The notes below the pieces were generated by a model, which saw nothing but the letters and a program-made list of their open reading frames with translations, did no database searches and was not told where the DNA came from. Source: an uncultured Ilyobacter sp. (GTDB lineage Bacteria > Fusobacteriota > Fusobacteriia > Fusobacteriales > Fusobacteriaceae). From it: a stretch of 64,000 nucleotides of DNA. Positions within the stretch are counted from its first letter, which is position 1, and each line of letters begins with the position of its first letter. This document shows positions 42,314 to 53,566 of the stretch, one piece after another. The position numbers were made by a program, and so were the translations under genes. The DNA is taken from positions 806,001 through 870,000 of the forward strand of contig NZ_OY764059.1 of NCBI RefSeq assembly GCF_963668085.1, written 5' to 3'.

Positions 42314-43225
42314 ATGAAAAAATTACTTTATATTATCCTTATGATAAGTCTCATTGGGTGTACAAGTACTCCTAAAACAGCTACGAGAACAGCAGACAAA
42401 GAGGAATACAATGTCATAAAAGGAATCAATTTTTCTCAAGACGGTAAATATTTGGAGGCATTGAGGGAGTTTGAAAAAGCTTATAAAAAGAATGACAAAA
42501 ATATAATAACTCTGAGAGAAATGGCTCTAGTTTATGCACAACTCTCAGATTATAAAAAATCCGAGGAATTTTATGAAAAGGCTCTTGCCCTGGATGAAAG
42601 GGATCAGACATCTATAAAAAATCTGGCGTTGCTTTCATACATAAAAGGGGATTATGAAAAAGCTGAGGAATATTTGGAAAGTGTATCTAAGGATTCTATA
42701 GACAATATGGTTTTGAAATTAAAGGGATTTATCCAGTTTAAAAAAGGAGAAAATTCCAACGCTTATGAGACTTTAAGAAGAGCCCTTTATTTGGAAAGTG
42801 ATTTAGACTTGGAGTTCTATAACGTGTATTCTCAAGTTTTATTAGAAGAATCTAAATTTATGGAGCTGTATAAAGTTCTCGAAAGAGGATATCAAAAATA
42901 CGGTCAGGAGAAAGACTATATAATTTTTTATACTAAAATAATTTCTAATAATTATAGTGAGTACGACAAAGGTGAAAAAATTCTGAAAAGATATATAGCA
43001 AAAAATGGTATAGATGATGAACTTTTGCTGCAGTTAAGCAGGATATCTTTTGAAAATGGTAATATACCTACGGCAGAAAACTCAATAAAAATGATCTCAG
43101 ATGATTACAAATATGATCTAGAATATCTCAAGCTAAAAAAAGATATCCTAGAAAAGACTAATAAAATCGAAGAAGCGCAAAAAATAAATATCCTTATCGA
43201 AAGGCTGACTAAGGAAAAAAGCTAA
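42314..43225 (+). CDS. TPR-repeat lipoprotein
   Basis: A 303-residue secreted protein. The N-terminus MKKLLYIILMISLIGCTSTPK has a lipobox (LIGC, Cys at about residue 16), so LspA would process it and anchor it to a membrane. The mature part has repeated TPR-like helices, for example FSQDGKYLEALREFEKAYK, YKKSEEFYEKALALD and YEKAEEYLE. Such proteins often act as envelope assembly scaffolds. GGGGGGG precedes the ATG. A terminator follows. Confidence 0.85.
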   Translation: MKKLLYIILMISLIGCTSTPKTATRTADKEEYNVIKGINFSQDGKYLEALREFEKAYKKNDKNIITLREMALVYAQLSDYKKSEEFYEKALALDERDQTSIKNLALLSYIKGDYEKAEEYLESVSKDSIDNMVLKLKGFIQFKKGENSNAYETLRRALYLESDLDLEFYNVYSQVLLEESKFMELYKVLERGYQKYGQEKDYIIFYTKIISNNYSEYDKGEKILKRYIAKNGIDDELLLQLSRISFENGNIPTAENSIKMISDDYKYDLEYLKLKKDILEKTNKIEEAQKINILIERLTKEKS

Positions 43226-43254
43226 AAAGAGCGGTGTAAAAGCACCGCTCTTTT
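43224..43254 (+). terminator. Terminator after TPR lipoprotein
   Basis: AAAAGAGCGGTG/CACCGCTCTTTT hairpin with U-run. Confidence 0.85.
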
Positions 43255-43265
43255 ACTAAAAAATA

Positions 43266-43294
43266 TTGAGGAATGCTTAAAATTATGTTATAAT
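43266..43294 (+). promoter_or_regulatory. Promoter of the Nudix gene
   Basis: TTGAGG, 17-bp spacer, TATAAT. Confidence 0.7.
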
Positions 43295-43335
43295 TTTATC
43301 TGCTTTCTTTTTTTTATATAAGGGGGGATTGCCTT

Positions 43336-43767
43336 ATGGAAATAAGGGTTAGGGTAGCTGGTGTTTTAACAAGAGGAGATGAGATACTTTTTGTAAAACA
43401 TCAAAAAAATGGTGAAGAGTACTGGCTACTTCCTGGAGGGGGAGTAGACTACGGTGAAACTATGGAGGAATCTTTAGCTAGAGAATTTCTAGAAGAATGT
43501 AATATCGAGATAGAAGTTGAGAACCTGATGTTTGTTTCTCAGGGGATCTCACCAGATAAAAAAAAGCATATAATTAATATGTTCTTTAAAGTAAAATACA
43601 TCACTGGGGAGCTCAAAATAGGTGAGGAAGAAAGGCTCAAAGAAGCCGCTTACCATAATATAGATAATGTGAAAAATATGACGCTTTATCCTAATGTTAA
43701 AAAAGAACTTTTAGACTACTTTGAAGGAAACAAGGAGATAAAGTATCTAGGTCATAGGTGGGAATAA
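43336..43767 (+). CDS. Nudix hydrolase
   Basis: A 143-residue pyrophosphohydrolase. The Nudix box is complete: GGGVDYGETMEESLAREFLEE with the REF-x-EE core and following Cys-Asn-Ile-Glu. LLPGGGV precedes it. The substrate is unknown (nucleotide or sugar diphosphates are typical). GGGGGG precedes the ATG. The next gene, a GspE-like ATPase, starts 1 bp after the stop codon, so they are likely co-transcribed. Confidence 0.9.
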   Translation: MEIRVRVAGVLTRGDEILFVKHQKNGEEYWLLPGGGVDYGETMEESLAREFLEECNIEIEVENLMFVSQGISPDKKKHIINMFFKVKYITGELKIGEEERLKEAAYHNIDNVKNMTLYPNVKKELLDYFEGNKEIKYLGHRWE

Positions 43768-43768
43768 G

Positions 43769-45421
43769 ATGGCCAGGATCATAAAAAAAAGACTTGGGGA
43801 TACTCTGGTAGATGAAAAAATAATAACAGAAGATGAGTTAAAGAAAGCCCTTGAAAAACAAAGTACAACCCATAAAAAACTTGGGGAAACTCTTGTAGAT
43901 ATGGGATATGTAAGCAGTGAAGAGATAGTGAGAATACTAGGAGAACAGATGGGAATTCCCTATGTTTCCCTAGAAAGGCTTGTGATTACAAAGGAAGCCA
44001 TCTTACTTCTCAGCAAAGAAACTGCTGAAAAATTTTGTGTTATGCCACTTTTTAAAAATGACAATGTGCTGCATGTGGCCATGGAGGACCCTCTAGATGT
44101 TTTTGCAATAGATCGTATAGAGGAAGAAAGCGGCATGGAAGTCTTTCAGTCTATAGCTAGAAGAGACGATGTAGTGCGAGCAATTGAAAAATATTATTCA
44201 CCTGTTTTTTTGAAGGAAGATTCAAGTTATTTAAAAGAGAGAAGAAACTTCGAGAGGACGGATACTTCCGCAGTAGAAGTTGTAAACCTTGTTATGAAAA
44301 AGGCTATAATCGAAAATGCCAGTGATATTCATATAGAACCTGAGGCCAATATTTTGAGGGTAAGATTTAGAATTGATGGTTTACTCCATGAAATACTTAC
44401 ACCCCCTAAATCACTTCACTCGGCTATAGTATCTAGAATAAAAATAATCTCTAAGCTTGATATAGCTGAAAAAAGAATACCTCAAGATGGTAGGGTAGAA
44501 ATAAATTTTGAAGAAAAATTGATTGATATGAGAGTATCGATACTTCCAACTATTTTTGGAGAAAAAGTCGTAATAAGACTTCTTGATAAGTCAAATGTAA
44601 AGGTTAGCTTAGAAAGCCTTGGATTTGAAAAAAATAATGTAGAAAAATTGAAAAAGCTCATAAGGAGACCCAACGGGATAATATTTGTAACCGGTCCCAC
44701 TGGAAGTGGTAAAACCTCTACTCTTTATGCATCCCTAAATGAGATAAATACTTTAGATAAAAATATAATTACATTGGAAGATCCAGTGGAATATCAGATG
44801 GAAATAATTAATCAGGTCCAGGTAAACTCTCAGGTGGGACTCGACTTTTCGTCAGGGCTAAGGTCAATATTGAGACAGGACCCTGATGTTATAATGATAG
44901 GTGAGATAAGGGATGTAAAGACCGCCGAAATCGCTATAGAATCTGCCATGACCGGCCACTTGGTTTTTTCTACTCTCCATACAAACTCTGCTACAGGAGC
45001 AATATCAAGGCTCATAGATATGGGCGTGGAACCATTTTTACTTTCAGCTTCTTTAGCTGGAGTACTGGGGCAGAGACTTGTAAGAAAACTTTGTACACAC
45101 TGTAAAGAGGAAATATTAGTTTCTGGAACCGAACTAAAAGAGTTTGACACGAATCCGACTGAAGACTATAAACTTTATAAGGCAAAGGGTTGCAGTTTCT
45201 GCAGAAATACCGGATACAGTGGAAGAACTGCGGTAATAGAGCTTCTAGAAGTAGAGAGCGAGATAAGGACTATGATAAACAAGGGTGCGGATATTTTTCA
45301 GATAAAGGATGCAGCCATTAGAAAAGGCATGAAAACAATAAAACAAGAGGGGTTTGAGAAAGCCTTAGAAGGAATAACCAGTATAGAAGAGGTTTTACGA
45401 GTAGCACAAGATGATATATAA
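43769..45421 (+). CDS. GspE/PilB-type secretion or pilus assembly ATPase
   Basis: A 550-residue AAA-like motor of type II secretion or type IV pili. An N-terminal MshEN-like repeat ([33 protein letters not shown]) fits cyclic-di-GMP or subunit binding. The core has [14 protein letters not shown] (Walker A, about residue 310), an Asp box, [31 protein letters not shown] (Walker B and His box), and a zinc tetracysteine CTHC with CSFC. No pilC, pilD or pilin gene is nearby. It overlaps the frame of apt but not the likely apt start. Confidence 0.9.
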   Translation: MARIIKKRLGDTLVDEKIITEDELKKALEKQSTTHKKLGETLVDMGYVSSEEIVRILGEQMGIPYVSLERLVITKEAILLLSKETAEKFCVMPLFKNDNVLHVAMEDPLDVFAIDRIEEESGMEVFQSIARRDDVVRAIEKYYSPVFLKEDSSYLKERRNFERTDTSAVEVVNLVMKKAIIENASDIHIEPEANILRVRFRIDGLLHEILTPPKSLHSAIVSRIKIISKLDIAEKRIPQDGRVEINFEEKLIDMRVSILPTIFGEKVVIRLLDKSNVKVSLESLGFEKNNVEKLKKLIRRPNGIIFVTGPTGSGKTSTLYASLNEINTLDKNIITLEDPVEYQMEIINQVQVNSQVGLDFSSGLRSILRQDPDVIMIGEIRDVKTAEIAIESAMTGHLVFSTLHTNSATGAISRLIDMGVEPFLLSASLAGVLGQRLVRKLCTHCKEEILVSGTELKEFDTNPTEDYKLYKAKGCSFCRNTGYSGRTAVIELLEVESEIRTMINKGADIFQIKDAAIRKGMKTIKQEGFEKALEGITSIEEVLRVAQDDI

Positions 45422-45440
45422 TGTTTTTAGGAGGATTCAA

Positions 45441-45953
45441 ATGAATTTGAAGGATTATGTAGCCTTAGTTGAGGACTTTCCAAAAGAGGGAATTAAATTT
45501 AGGGATATAACCCCATTAATGAATAACGGTGAGGCTTTTCGTGCTGCAACAGACAAAATAGTAAAATATGCAGAAGAAAAAAAAATCGACCTTGTAGTGG
45601 GACCAGAAGCCAGAGGTTTTATTTTTGGGTGTCCAGTATCTTATGCACTCGGAGTAGGATTTATACCGGTGAGAAAGCCAGGTAAGCTTCCTAGAGAGGT
45701 TGTAGAATATAACTATGACCTTGAATACGGTACAAACGTACTTTGCATACACAAGGATTCTATAAAGCCTGGGCAGAGAGTACTTATAGTAGATGATCTA
45801 TTAGCTACCGGTGGAACTGTAGAGGCCACTGTGAAATTAATAGAGGAACTTGGTGGAGAGGTAGCCGGACTTGCCTTCCTTATAGAGCTCGAAGAGCTTG
45901 AAGGAAGAAAAAAATTAGAAGGCTATGATGTGTTTACACTTATGAACTATTAA
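45441..45953 (+). CDS. apt: Adenine phosphoribosyltransferase
   Basis: Salvages adenine to AMP with [20 protein letters not shown] near the N-terminus and the PRPP-binding [21 protein letters not shown] (about residues 117-137) are diagnostic. The 170-residue length is normal. An ATG nine codons upstream in the same frame is possible, but AGGAGG directly upstream supports 45441. A hairpin terminator follows. Confidence 0.95.
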   Translation: MNLKDYVALVEDFPKEGIKFRDITPLMNNGEAFRAATDKIVKYAEEKKIDLVVGPEARGFIFGCPVSYALGVGFIPVRKPGKLPREVVEYNYDLEYGTNVLCIHKDSIKPGQRVLIVDDLLATGGTVEATVKLIEELGGEVAGLAFLIELEELEGRKKLEGYDVFTLMNY

Positions 45954-45957
45954 AAAA

Positions 45958-45990
45958 AGGGAGCGGCATTTTTGCCGCTCTCTATTTAAA
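45958..45990 (+). terminator. Hairpin terminator of apt
   Basis: GAGCGGC/GCCGCTC hairpin with a 6-nt loop. The following U-run is interrupted (TCTATTT). Confidence 0.65.
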
Positions 45991-46010
45991 AATTTTAAGA
46001 AGTGTGATAT

Positions 46011-46056
46011 TATTAACTTTAAAAGTTTAATTGGTTTTGAGTTTTTAAAGTTAATA
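46011..46056. promoter_or_regulatory. Inverted repeat overlapping the rel promoter
   Basis: Perfect 14-bp arms TATTAACTTTAAAA (46011-46024) and TTTTAAAGTTAATA (46043-46056) separated by 18 bp. The likely promoter TTGGTT-N18-TATTAT (46031-46060) is inside it. Confidence 0.45.
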
Positions 46057-46086
46057 TTATTCAATTAAGAGAGAAGAGGGATTTAT

Positions 46087-48243
46087 GTGGGATATAAATA
46101 TGAGATATTAGATGCCATAAAAAAGAATAATCTCAAAGTTGACACTGACAAGATACTCTTGGCCTATGAATTTGCAAGGGAATGTCATGTGGGGCAGTTT
46201 AGAAAATCCGGAGATGAGTATATTATCCATCCGATAGAAGTGTCTAAGATACTAATCAACATGAAAATGGATACTGATACTATTGTAGCAGGTATTCTTC
46301 ACGATATAGTAGAAGACACTCTTATAACAGTTTCCGATATTGAATATAATTTTGGGAACTCGGTAGCTAAGCTTGTAGATGGAGTGACAAAACTAAGTGT
46401 GCTTCCTAAAGGAACTAAAAAACAACATGAGAATATAAGAAAAATGATAGTTGCAATGGCTCAGGACATAAGGGTTGTAATAATAAAACTTGCTGACAGA
46501 CTTCATAATATGAGGACTCTAAAATTTATGCCGTCTCATAAGCAGGAGAGGATTTCAAGAGAAACACTTGAAATATTCGCTCCTCTAGCTCACAGGCTGG
46601 GAATGTCTATGATAAAATGCGAGCTTGAAGATCTTTCACTCTATTATCTAGAACCTGAAATATACAGAGAGTTGGTTAAGCTGATCAACTCTAAAAAAGC
46701 TGAAAGAGAAAAATATACAGAGGCTACGAAAAAAGAGATAGAAAAATTCTTAGGGGAAAATAATATAAAAGGTGAAGTTTCAGGAAGACCTAAACATTTT
46801 TACAGTATATATAAAAAGATGTATGAAAAGGGGAAGGAGTTTGACGAGATATACGACCTTATAGCCCTTAGAATAATAGTTGAAACTGAAGGAGGATGCT
46901 ATAATGTGCTAGGAGTACTTCATGGAAATTATAAGCCTGTTCCTGGAAGGTTTAAGGACTATATAGCAGTACCAAAGTCAAATGGATACCAGTCAATACA
47001 CACAACTATAGTTGGACCTCAGGGGAAATTTATAGAGGTACAGATAAGAACCGAAGAGATGCATGGTATAGCCGAAGAGGGAGTAGCCGCCCACTGGAGT
47101 TATAAGGAAAGAGGTAAGGTAACTAAAAAAGATCATGTATATTCATGGTTGAGACAGATACTAGAATGGCAGCAGGAAGCTGATAACTCAGAGGAGTTTG
47201 TAAAAACAGTCACTGGAGATATACTTCACGAAACGGTATTTGTATTCTCTCCTAAGGGAGATGTAGTGGAATTAGCCTATGGAGCTACCCCTCTAGATTT
47301 TGCATTTCATATTCATACAGAGATAGGTCTAAAATGTGTAGGTGCAAAAATAAATGATAGAATAGTTCCTATAGACTATAAGCTTCAAAATGGTGATAAA
47401 GTAGAGGTCATAACTTCGAGAAATGCAAAGGGCCCTGGTAATGATTGGTTGGATATCGTTGTTACCCAAAGTGCCAAGAGCAAGATAAGAAAATGGATTA
47501 AAGATAAAAAGTTTGATGAAAATGTAAAACTTGGAAAAGAGATTATGGAGAAAGAGCTTTCTAAGTTTGGAGTCTCTATAAAGGACTTTGAAGCTAGTGA
47601 AATAACATTGAAATATATTGAAAAACAGAATATGCAATCTAAAGAGGATCTTTATTTCAGACTTTCACAGAATAGAATAAAGGCTGAGGCTCTGGCAGGA
47701 AGATTTAAGCCTGAAGTTGTTAAAGAACTGAATTTCGATGATATAGGAGAGAGAAAAAAGCCCAAAAGCAGAAAGAAAAATGACTATGGTGTTGTCATAG
47801 ATGGACTTGATAATACTCTTATAAGATTTGCAAAATGTTGTACCCCTCTCCCTGGAGACGATATAGGGGGTTATATAACCAAGGGAGCCGGTATAGCGGT
47901 CCATAGAAAAGACTGTAAAAATTATCAGGGAATGATAAAAAGCGACCCTCCTAGAGAGATAGATGTAAAATGGGATGAAGATGTTTTTGCAAAAAAACTT
48001 AATAAATATCAATTTAACTTTAATGTTTTCGTTGTGGAAAGGCCTAATATGCTTATGGATATAGCAACTATAATAGCCAACCACAAGATAAATGTTATCG
48101 GTGTAAACTCTAACCTCATAGTCAAGGGTCTAGAAAGATATATGAATTTAAAATTTACTATAGAAATCTCTGAAAAAGAAGAATATGAAAAACTCTTGAA
48201 ACATCTTTCTGGGATAAAAGATATAATAGAGATACAGAGATAA
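46087..48243 (+). CDS. rel: Bifunctional (p)ppGpp synthetase/hydrolase (Rel/SpoT)
   Basis: Makes and degrades the stringent-response alarmone. The N-terminal HD domain has HVGQFRKSGDEYIIHPIEV and LHDIVEDT (about residue 72-79). The synthetase domain carries YQSIHTTIVGPQGK (about residue 300). TGS (FVFSPKGDVVELAYGATPLDFA) and a C-terminal ACT domain follow. Both catalytic halves look intact, so it is likely the only long RSH protein. The start is GTG with AGAGGGA upstream, length 718. tgt follows after 9 bp. A long inverted repeat overlaps the promoter. Confidence 0.96.
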   Translation: MGYKYEILDAIKKNNLKVDTDKILLAYEFARECHVGQFRKSGDEYIIHPIEVSKILINMKMDTDTIVAGILHDIVEDTLITVSDIEYNFGNSVAKLVDGVTKLSVLPKGTKKQHENIRKMIVAMAQDIRVVIIKLADRLHNMRTLKFMPSHKQERISRETLEIFAPLAHRLGMSMIKCELEDLSLYYLEPEIYRELVKLINSKKAEREKYTEATKKEIEKFLGENNIKGEVSGRPKHFYSIYKKMYEKGKEFDEIYDLIALRIIVETEGGCYNVLGVLHGNYKPVPGRFKDYIAVPKSNGYQSIHTTIVGPQGKFIEVQIRTEEMHGIAEEGVAAHWSYKERGKVTKKDHVYSWLRQILEWQQEADNSEEFVKTVTGDILHETVFVFSPKGDVVELAYGATPLDFAFHIHTEIGLKCVGAKINDRIVPIDYKLQNGDKVEVITSRNAKGPGNDWLDIVVTQSAKSKIRKWIKDKKFDENVKLGKEIMEKELSKFGVSIKDFEASEITLKYIEKQNMQSKEDLYFRLSQNRIKAEALAGRFKPEVVKELNFDDIGERKKPKSRKKNDYGVVIDGLDNTLIRFAKCCTPLPGDDIGGYITKGAGIAVHRKDCKNYQGMIKSDPPREIDVKWDEDVFAKKLNKYQFNFNVFVVERPNMLMDIATIIANHKINVIGVNSNLIVKGLERYMNLKFTIEISEKEEYEKLLKHLSGIKDIIEIQR

Positions 48244-49422
<1,179 letters not shown>

Positions 49423-49448
49423 TTTTTATAATGGAATATTTAAAGTAT

Positions 49449-49477
49449 AGAGGGAGCCGCAATTTGCAGCTCCCTCT
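49449..49477. terminator. Hairpin between tgt and the hydrogenase operon
   Basis: AGAGGGAGC/GCTCCCTCT arms, convergent position, so probably usable in both directions. U-runs are weak. Confidence 0.65.
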
Positions 49478-49482
49478 TAAAA

Positions 49483-51246
49483 TTATTTTTTTCTTGAAAA
49501 ATATTTTGTGTGTAGCAGTTCATGAGCTTTTTCACCCATAGGTTCCCCAAGAAATTTTTCATATAATTCTTTTATATAAGGATTTTCGTGAGATTTTCGT
49601 ATTTTTTTGCCGCTGTCTATTGCCTGTATTCCAATGAATCTCTTCTTGATTACGTTAAATTTACCGTGATGATAAGGCTGGCCTCCACCCCCTATACATC
49701 CTCCCTTGCAGGCCATAATCTCTATGGCGTGCAAAACTTCCTCTTTATTTTTTACTTTTTCTAGAAGTTCTCTAGCAGCTCCTAGTCCATGGGCAATTCC
49801 TATTCTTAAAGGGGCACCGTCTATCTGAAGCTCTGGTACTTCTGCGACTCTGGATCCTTCGAGTCCTCTTAGCTGTTTAAAATCGACATTTTTTAGCTCC
49901 TCACCTGTTATCCATTCATAAGCTGTTCTTGTGGCAGCCTCTATAACTCCGCCGGTTCTTCCAAAAATATTCGCAGCTCCACTGGACATCCCAAAGGGCT
50001 TGTCAAATTCTTCATCTTGAAGCATATTAAAACTTATTCCACTTTGATTTATAAGACTTGCCAGTTCCCTTGTTGAGATCGATATATCTGTGTCAGGATT
50101 TCCATCTTTCGAAAACTCCTCCCTAGAAGCCTCATATTTTTTTGCAAGGCAGGGCATTACAGAAACCACAATCAAATCTTCCCGCTTTATTCCCATCTCC
50201 TTTGCCCAAAATTCTTTGGCTATGGCACTAAACATCTGCTGAGGAGATTTTGCAGTGGAGGGAATATCTAGCATATCGGGAAAATTATGTTCGATAAATT
50301 TTACCCAGGCAGGACAGCAGGATGTCAGAATGGGAAGTTTTACCTCTTTATCTCCTGCCAGATATCTTTCTACTCTGGATTTTAGCTCAGATGCTTCTTC
50401 CATAATTGTAAGGTCAGCTGCAAAATTTGTATCAAAGACATAGTCAAACCCTATTCTCCGAAGGGCTGTAACCATCTTTCCACTGACATCAGTACCAGGT
50501 TCATGTCCAAATTCTTCTCCGAGAGCCACCCTTACAGCAGGAGCCACCTGTACAATTACGGTTTTAGAAGGGTTCGCAAGCATATCTACTACTTCCCATG
50601 TATAGTCTTTTTCATGGAGGGCACCTACTGGACATACTGCCACACATTGACCACAGAAGGTACATGCAGTATCTTCTAGATCTTTTTCATGGGAAGGGGA
50701 CACTACAGTTTCAAATCCTCTATTTACCGCTGATAAAATGTTGCATGTCTGAATTTTATTGCACATTGTCTCACATCTTCTGCACATTATGCATTTATCC
50801 ATATCCCTTATTATTGCAGGGGAAGAATCTGATCGGTAAACTGATTTTTCTCCCTCAAATCTTATGTTTTTTATCTTAAATTCATCTGCAAGGTCTTGAA
50901 GTTCACATTCTCCAGATTTTGAACATGTAAGACATTCTTTGGGATGATTAGAAAGAATAAGTTCTAGAATATTTTTTCTTATCTGTATTAGTTCCGCAGA
51001 ATTGGTAATAATCTCCATTCCCTCGTAAACCTTTGTTTCACAGGCAGGATAAAGATTTTCCTGTTCATTTACCTCTACTACGCACATTCTGCATGAAGCT
51101 GGATCGTGGACATATCCTATATCTCCCATTTTAAGCTGGCATAGAGTAGGAATTCTGACCCCTATACTCTTGGCAGCTGCCAAAATAGTAGAGTGTTTTG
51201 GAGACTCGACCTCTATACCGTTTATCTTTATTTTGACCGTTTCCAT
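49483..51246 (-). CDS. [FeFe] hydrogenase catalytic subunit, NADH-linked trimeric type (HydA/HndD)
   Basis: Reduces protons with electrons from reduced ferredoxin and NADH. The three H-cluster motifs are complete: TSCCPAW, MPCLAKKYE and E-IMACKGGCIGGGGQP. The N-terminus carries a 2Fe-2S domain (CRMCVVEV), a His-Cys cluster (HPKECLTC) and two 4Fe-4S clusters (CIMCRRCETMC; CTFCGQCVAVCP). Length 587. The start is ATG at 51244-51246, supported by GGGAGG; a frame-opening ATG 14 codons earlier lies inside the upstream gene. Third gene of the operon. No maturation genes (hydE, hydF, hydG) are nearby. Confidence 0.95.
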   Translation of the reverse strand: METVKIKINGIEVESPKHSTILAAAKSIGVRIPTLCQLKMGDIGYVHDPASCRMCVVEVNEQENLYPACETKVYEGMEIITNSAELIQIRKNILELILSNHPKECLTCSKSGECELQDLADEFKIKNIRFEGEKSVYRSDSSPAIIRDMDKCIMCRRCETMCNKIQTCNILSAVNRGFETVVSPSHEKDLEDTACTFCGQCVAVCPVGALHEKDYTWEVVDMLANPSKTVIVQVAPAVRVALGEEFGHEPGTDVSGKMVTALRRIGFDYVFDTNFAADLTIMEEASELKSRVERYLAGDKEVKLPILTSCCPAWVKFIEHNFPDMLDIPSTAKSPQQMFSAIAKEFWAKEMGIKREDLIVVSVMPCLAKKYEASREEFSKDGNPDTDISISTRELASLINQSGISFNMLQDEEFDKPFGMSSGAANIFGRTGGVIEAATRTAYEWITGEELKNVDFKQLRGLEGSRVAEVPELQIDGAPLRIGIAHGLGAARELLEKVKNKEEVLHAIEIMACKGGCIGGGGQPYHHGKFNVIKKRFIGIQAIDSGKKIRKSHENPYIKELYEKFLGEPMGEKAHELLHTKYFSRKK

Positions 51247-51257
51247 AGCTAACCTCC

Positions 51258-53054
51258 CTATGCTTTCTTTATGGCGTTGAATCTGCACGCATTATAACAA
51301 GCACCGCATTTGATACATCTGTCCTGATAAATATAGTGCTTTTCTTTTACCCTTCCAAGGATGGCCTCAGTAGGACACACCTTTGCACAGGCAGTACATC
51401 CGATACACTTGTCTGTTATAGTAAACTGAATTAGGCTCGTGCAGACAGTAGAAGGACATTTTTTATCTTTTACATGTGCCAGATATTCATCATAAAAATT
51501 ATTCAAAGTGGAAAGCACGGGATTAGGAGATGTTTTACCCAGTCCACAAAGAGATGCTCTTTTTATGGTTTTAGAGAGATCTTTCAATAGATGAAGGTCA
51601 TTTACCGAGCCTTTACCCTTTGTTATTTTGTCTAGGATCTCATACAACCTTTTGTTTCCTATTCTACAAGGGGTGCATTTTCCACAGGATTCCTCTACAG
51701 TGAATCCCAGATAAAATTTTGCCACTGCAACCATACAGTCGTCTTCATCCATTACGATCATTCCACCGGAACCCATCATAGAACCTTTTTCCTTTAGGGA
51801 GTCAAAATCTATAGGAGTGTTTAAATCCTTTTCTGTGAGGCAGCCTCCAGATGGACCTCCAGTCTGAACAGCTTTAAATTTTCTGTTTTTTGTTATACCT
51901 CCTCCGATGTCAAATATTACCTCCTGAAGGGTGGTACCCATAGGCACCTCGATAAGTCCAACATTTTTTACCTTTCCAGCCAAGGCAAATACCTTGGTAC
52001 CTGGAGATTTCTCAGTTCCTATACTCTTGAACCACTGGGCTCCCTTATTTATAATCACAGGGATATTTGCGAGGGTCTCGACGTTATTTACATTTGTAGG
52101 TTTTTTCCAGTAACCTGCTTCTGCAGGAAACGGAGGTTTTAGGGTAGGCTCTCCCCTCTTACCTTCCATAGAATGTATAAGGGCAGTCTCCTCTCCGCAG
52201 ACAAAAGCCCCTGCTCCGTATTTCAAAGTCACATTAAAATTAAAATCTGTACCAAAAATATTTTTTCCCAGGACACCGTATTCATTAGCCTGTTTTATTG
52301 CCTTTTTAAGCCTGTTTATTGCAAGGGGGTATTCTGCCCTGATATAAATTAATCCCTCGTCTGATCCAATGGCATATCCGCATATTGCCATGGCCTCTAG
52401 TACAGAGTGAGGGTCTCCTTCGAGAACAGATCTATCCATAAATGCCCCGGGGTCTCCTTCATCGGCGTTGCAGACTACATATTTTTTATCCACATCTTTG
52501 TTGTAGACAAATTGCCACTTCAGACCTGTGGGAAAACCTCCGCCCCCTCTTCCTCTAAGACCGGAAATTTTTATCTCGTCTATTACGTCTTGCCTAGACA
52601 TCTTCTTCAGAGATTTGTATAGGGCGAAATAACCATCTCTTGATACAGCCTCCTCTATATTTTCTGGGTCCATAAATCCACAGTTTCGGAGAACTATTTT
52701 TTCTAATTTACTGCTTATAAATACGTCTGTTGAATGTATTTTTTTATATTTTATATCTTTTAATATTTTCTCTGCCTTAGGTAGATCCACATTTCCAAAA
52801 ATTTCAGGTTGTTGACCAGGTATAGTTACCTCTATAGTGGGCTCAGAGTGACAGAGACCCATACAGCCTGTAGAAACCAGTTTTATGCTGTCGTTTCCTT
52901 CTCTTTCAAGTTCCTCCTTAAAAAAATCATAGAGGGTATCTGCCCCTGCTGTTATACCGCAGGTAGCCATAGAGATTTTTATAAGGGTTTTTTCATTTTC
53001 ACCTTTTTTATATTTTTCTTTTATATTTTCCAAATCTTCTATAGTATTAAGCAC
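51258..53054 (-). CDS. NuoF-like flavin subunit of the trimeric hydrogenase (HydB/HndC)
   Basis: Binds FMN and NAD(H) and splits electrons towards the catalytic subunit. The N-terminal thioredoxin-like part has C-x-x-G and GCMGLC cysteines for a 2Fe-2S cluster. The core has GRGGGGFPTGLKW (FMN/NAD), CGEETALIHSMEGKRG, and a 4Fe-4S site ESCGKCTPCRIGN. The C-terminus adds two 4Fe-4S clusters CIGCTACAKVCP and CIKCGACYNAC. Length about 598. An ATG at 53060 has its GGAGGG only 0-1 nt away, so GTG at 53054 with 7-nt spacing is the better start. It ends 11 bp before the hydA start. Confidence 0.93.
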   Translation of the reverse strand: MLNTIEDLENIKEKYKKGENEKTLIKISMATCGITAGADTLYDFFKEELEREGNDSIKLVSTGCMGLCHSEPTIEVTIPGQQPEIFGNVDLPKAEKILKDIKYKKIHSTDVFISSKLEKIVLRNCGFMDPENIEEAVSRDGYFALYKSLKKMSRQDVIDEIKISGLRGRGGGGFPTGLKWQFVYNKDVDKKYVVCNADEGDPGAFMDRSVLEGDPHSVLEAMAICGYAIGSDEGLIYIRAEYPLAINRLKKAIKQANEYGVLGKNIFGTDFNFNVTLKYGAGAFVCGEETALIHSMEGKRGEPTLKPPFPAEAGYWKKPTNVNNVETLANIPVIINKGAQWFKSIGTEKSPGTKVFALAGKVKNVGLIEVPMGTTLQEVIFDIGGGITKNRKFKAVQTGGPSGGCLTEKDLNTPIDFDSLKEKGSMMGSGGMIVMDEDDCMVAVAKFYLGFTVEESCGKCTPCRIGNKRLYEILDKITKGKGSVNDLHLLKDLSKTIKRASLCGLGKTSPNPVLSTLNNFYDEYLAHVKDKKCPSTVCTSLIQFTITDKCIGCTACAKVCPTEAILGRVKEKHYIYQDRCIKCGACYNACRFNAIKKA

Positions 53055-53068
53055 AGTCATCCCTCCAT

Positions 53069-53548
53069 TTACTCATATTCTTTTAATATATGTTTTATCT
53101 GCTCAGCCTCTACCCTGCCATAGGTCTTGTTTCCTATCTTTATAATAGGCGCCATACCGCAGGCACCGATGCATCTGAGTACATCTATGGAGAATTTTCC
53201 ATCATTTGTAGTTTCACCAACCTTGACTCCTAGTTCTCTTGTCAGCTCGTTTAAGATAGTTTCAGACCCATTTACATAGCAGGCTGTTCCCATGCATACA
53301 GAGATTGGATGTTCGCCCTTTGGTGTAGTTGTAAAAAAGGAATAAAAAGTAATAACACCGTAAATCTGAGAAATAGGTATCCCCATTTTTTCACCTATGA
53401 ACTCCTGAACCTCTACAGGTAGATATCCAAACATATCTTGGGCTTTGTGCAGTACGCTTATGAGTTCGCCTTCTTTTGTTTCAAGTTCACTAATAAAAGT
53501 ATCTAGTTCACTGAACATGTTTTTTTTGTAATTATTTTCACAATTCAT
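53069..53548 (-). CDS. NuoE-like 2Fe-2S subunit of the trimeric hydrogenase (HydC/HndA)
   Basis: Small electron-transfer subunit, about 159 residues. The 2Fe-2S thioredoxin-like fold has four Cys: C-x4-C in CMGTACYVNG and C-x3-C in CIGACGMAP. GYLPVEVQEFIGEKMGIP and GVITFYSFF are typical NuoE blocks. The start at 53548 has AGGGAGG at 5 nt; an earlier ATG six codons upstream overlaps that site. First gene of the operon, so the likely promoter lies in 53567-53720. Confidence 0.92.
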   Translation of the reverse strand: MNCENNYKKNMFSELDTFISELETKEGELISVLHKAQDMFGYLPVEVQEFIGEKMGIPISQIYGVITFYSFFTTTPKGEHPISVCMGTACYVNGSETILNELTRELGVKVGETTNDGKFSIDVLRCIGACGMAPIIKIGNKTYGRVEAEQIKHILKEYE

Positions 53549-53566
53549 ATAATCCTCCCTTTTCAT

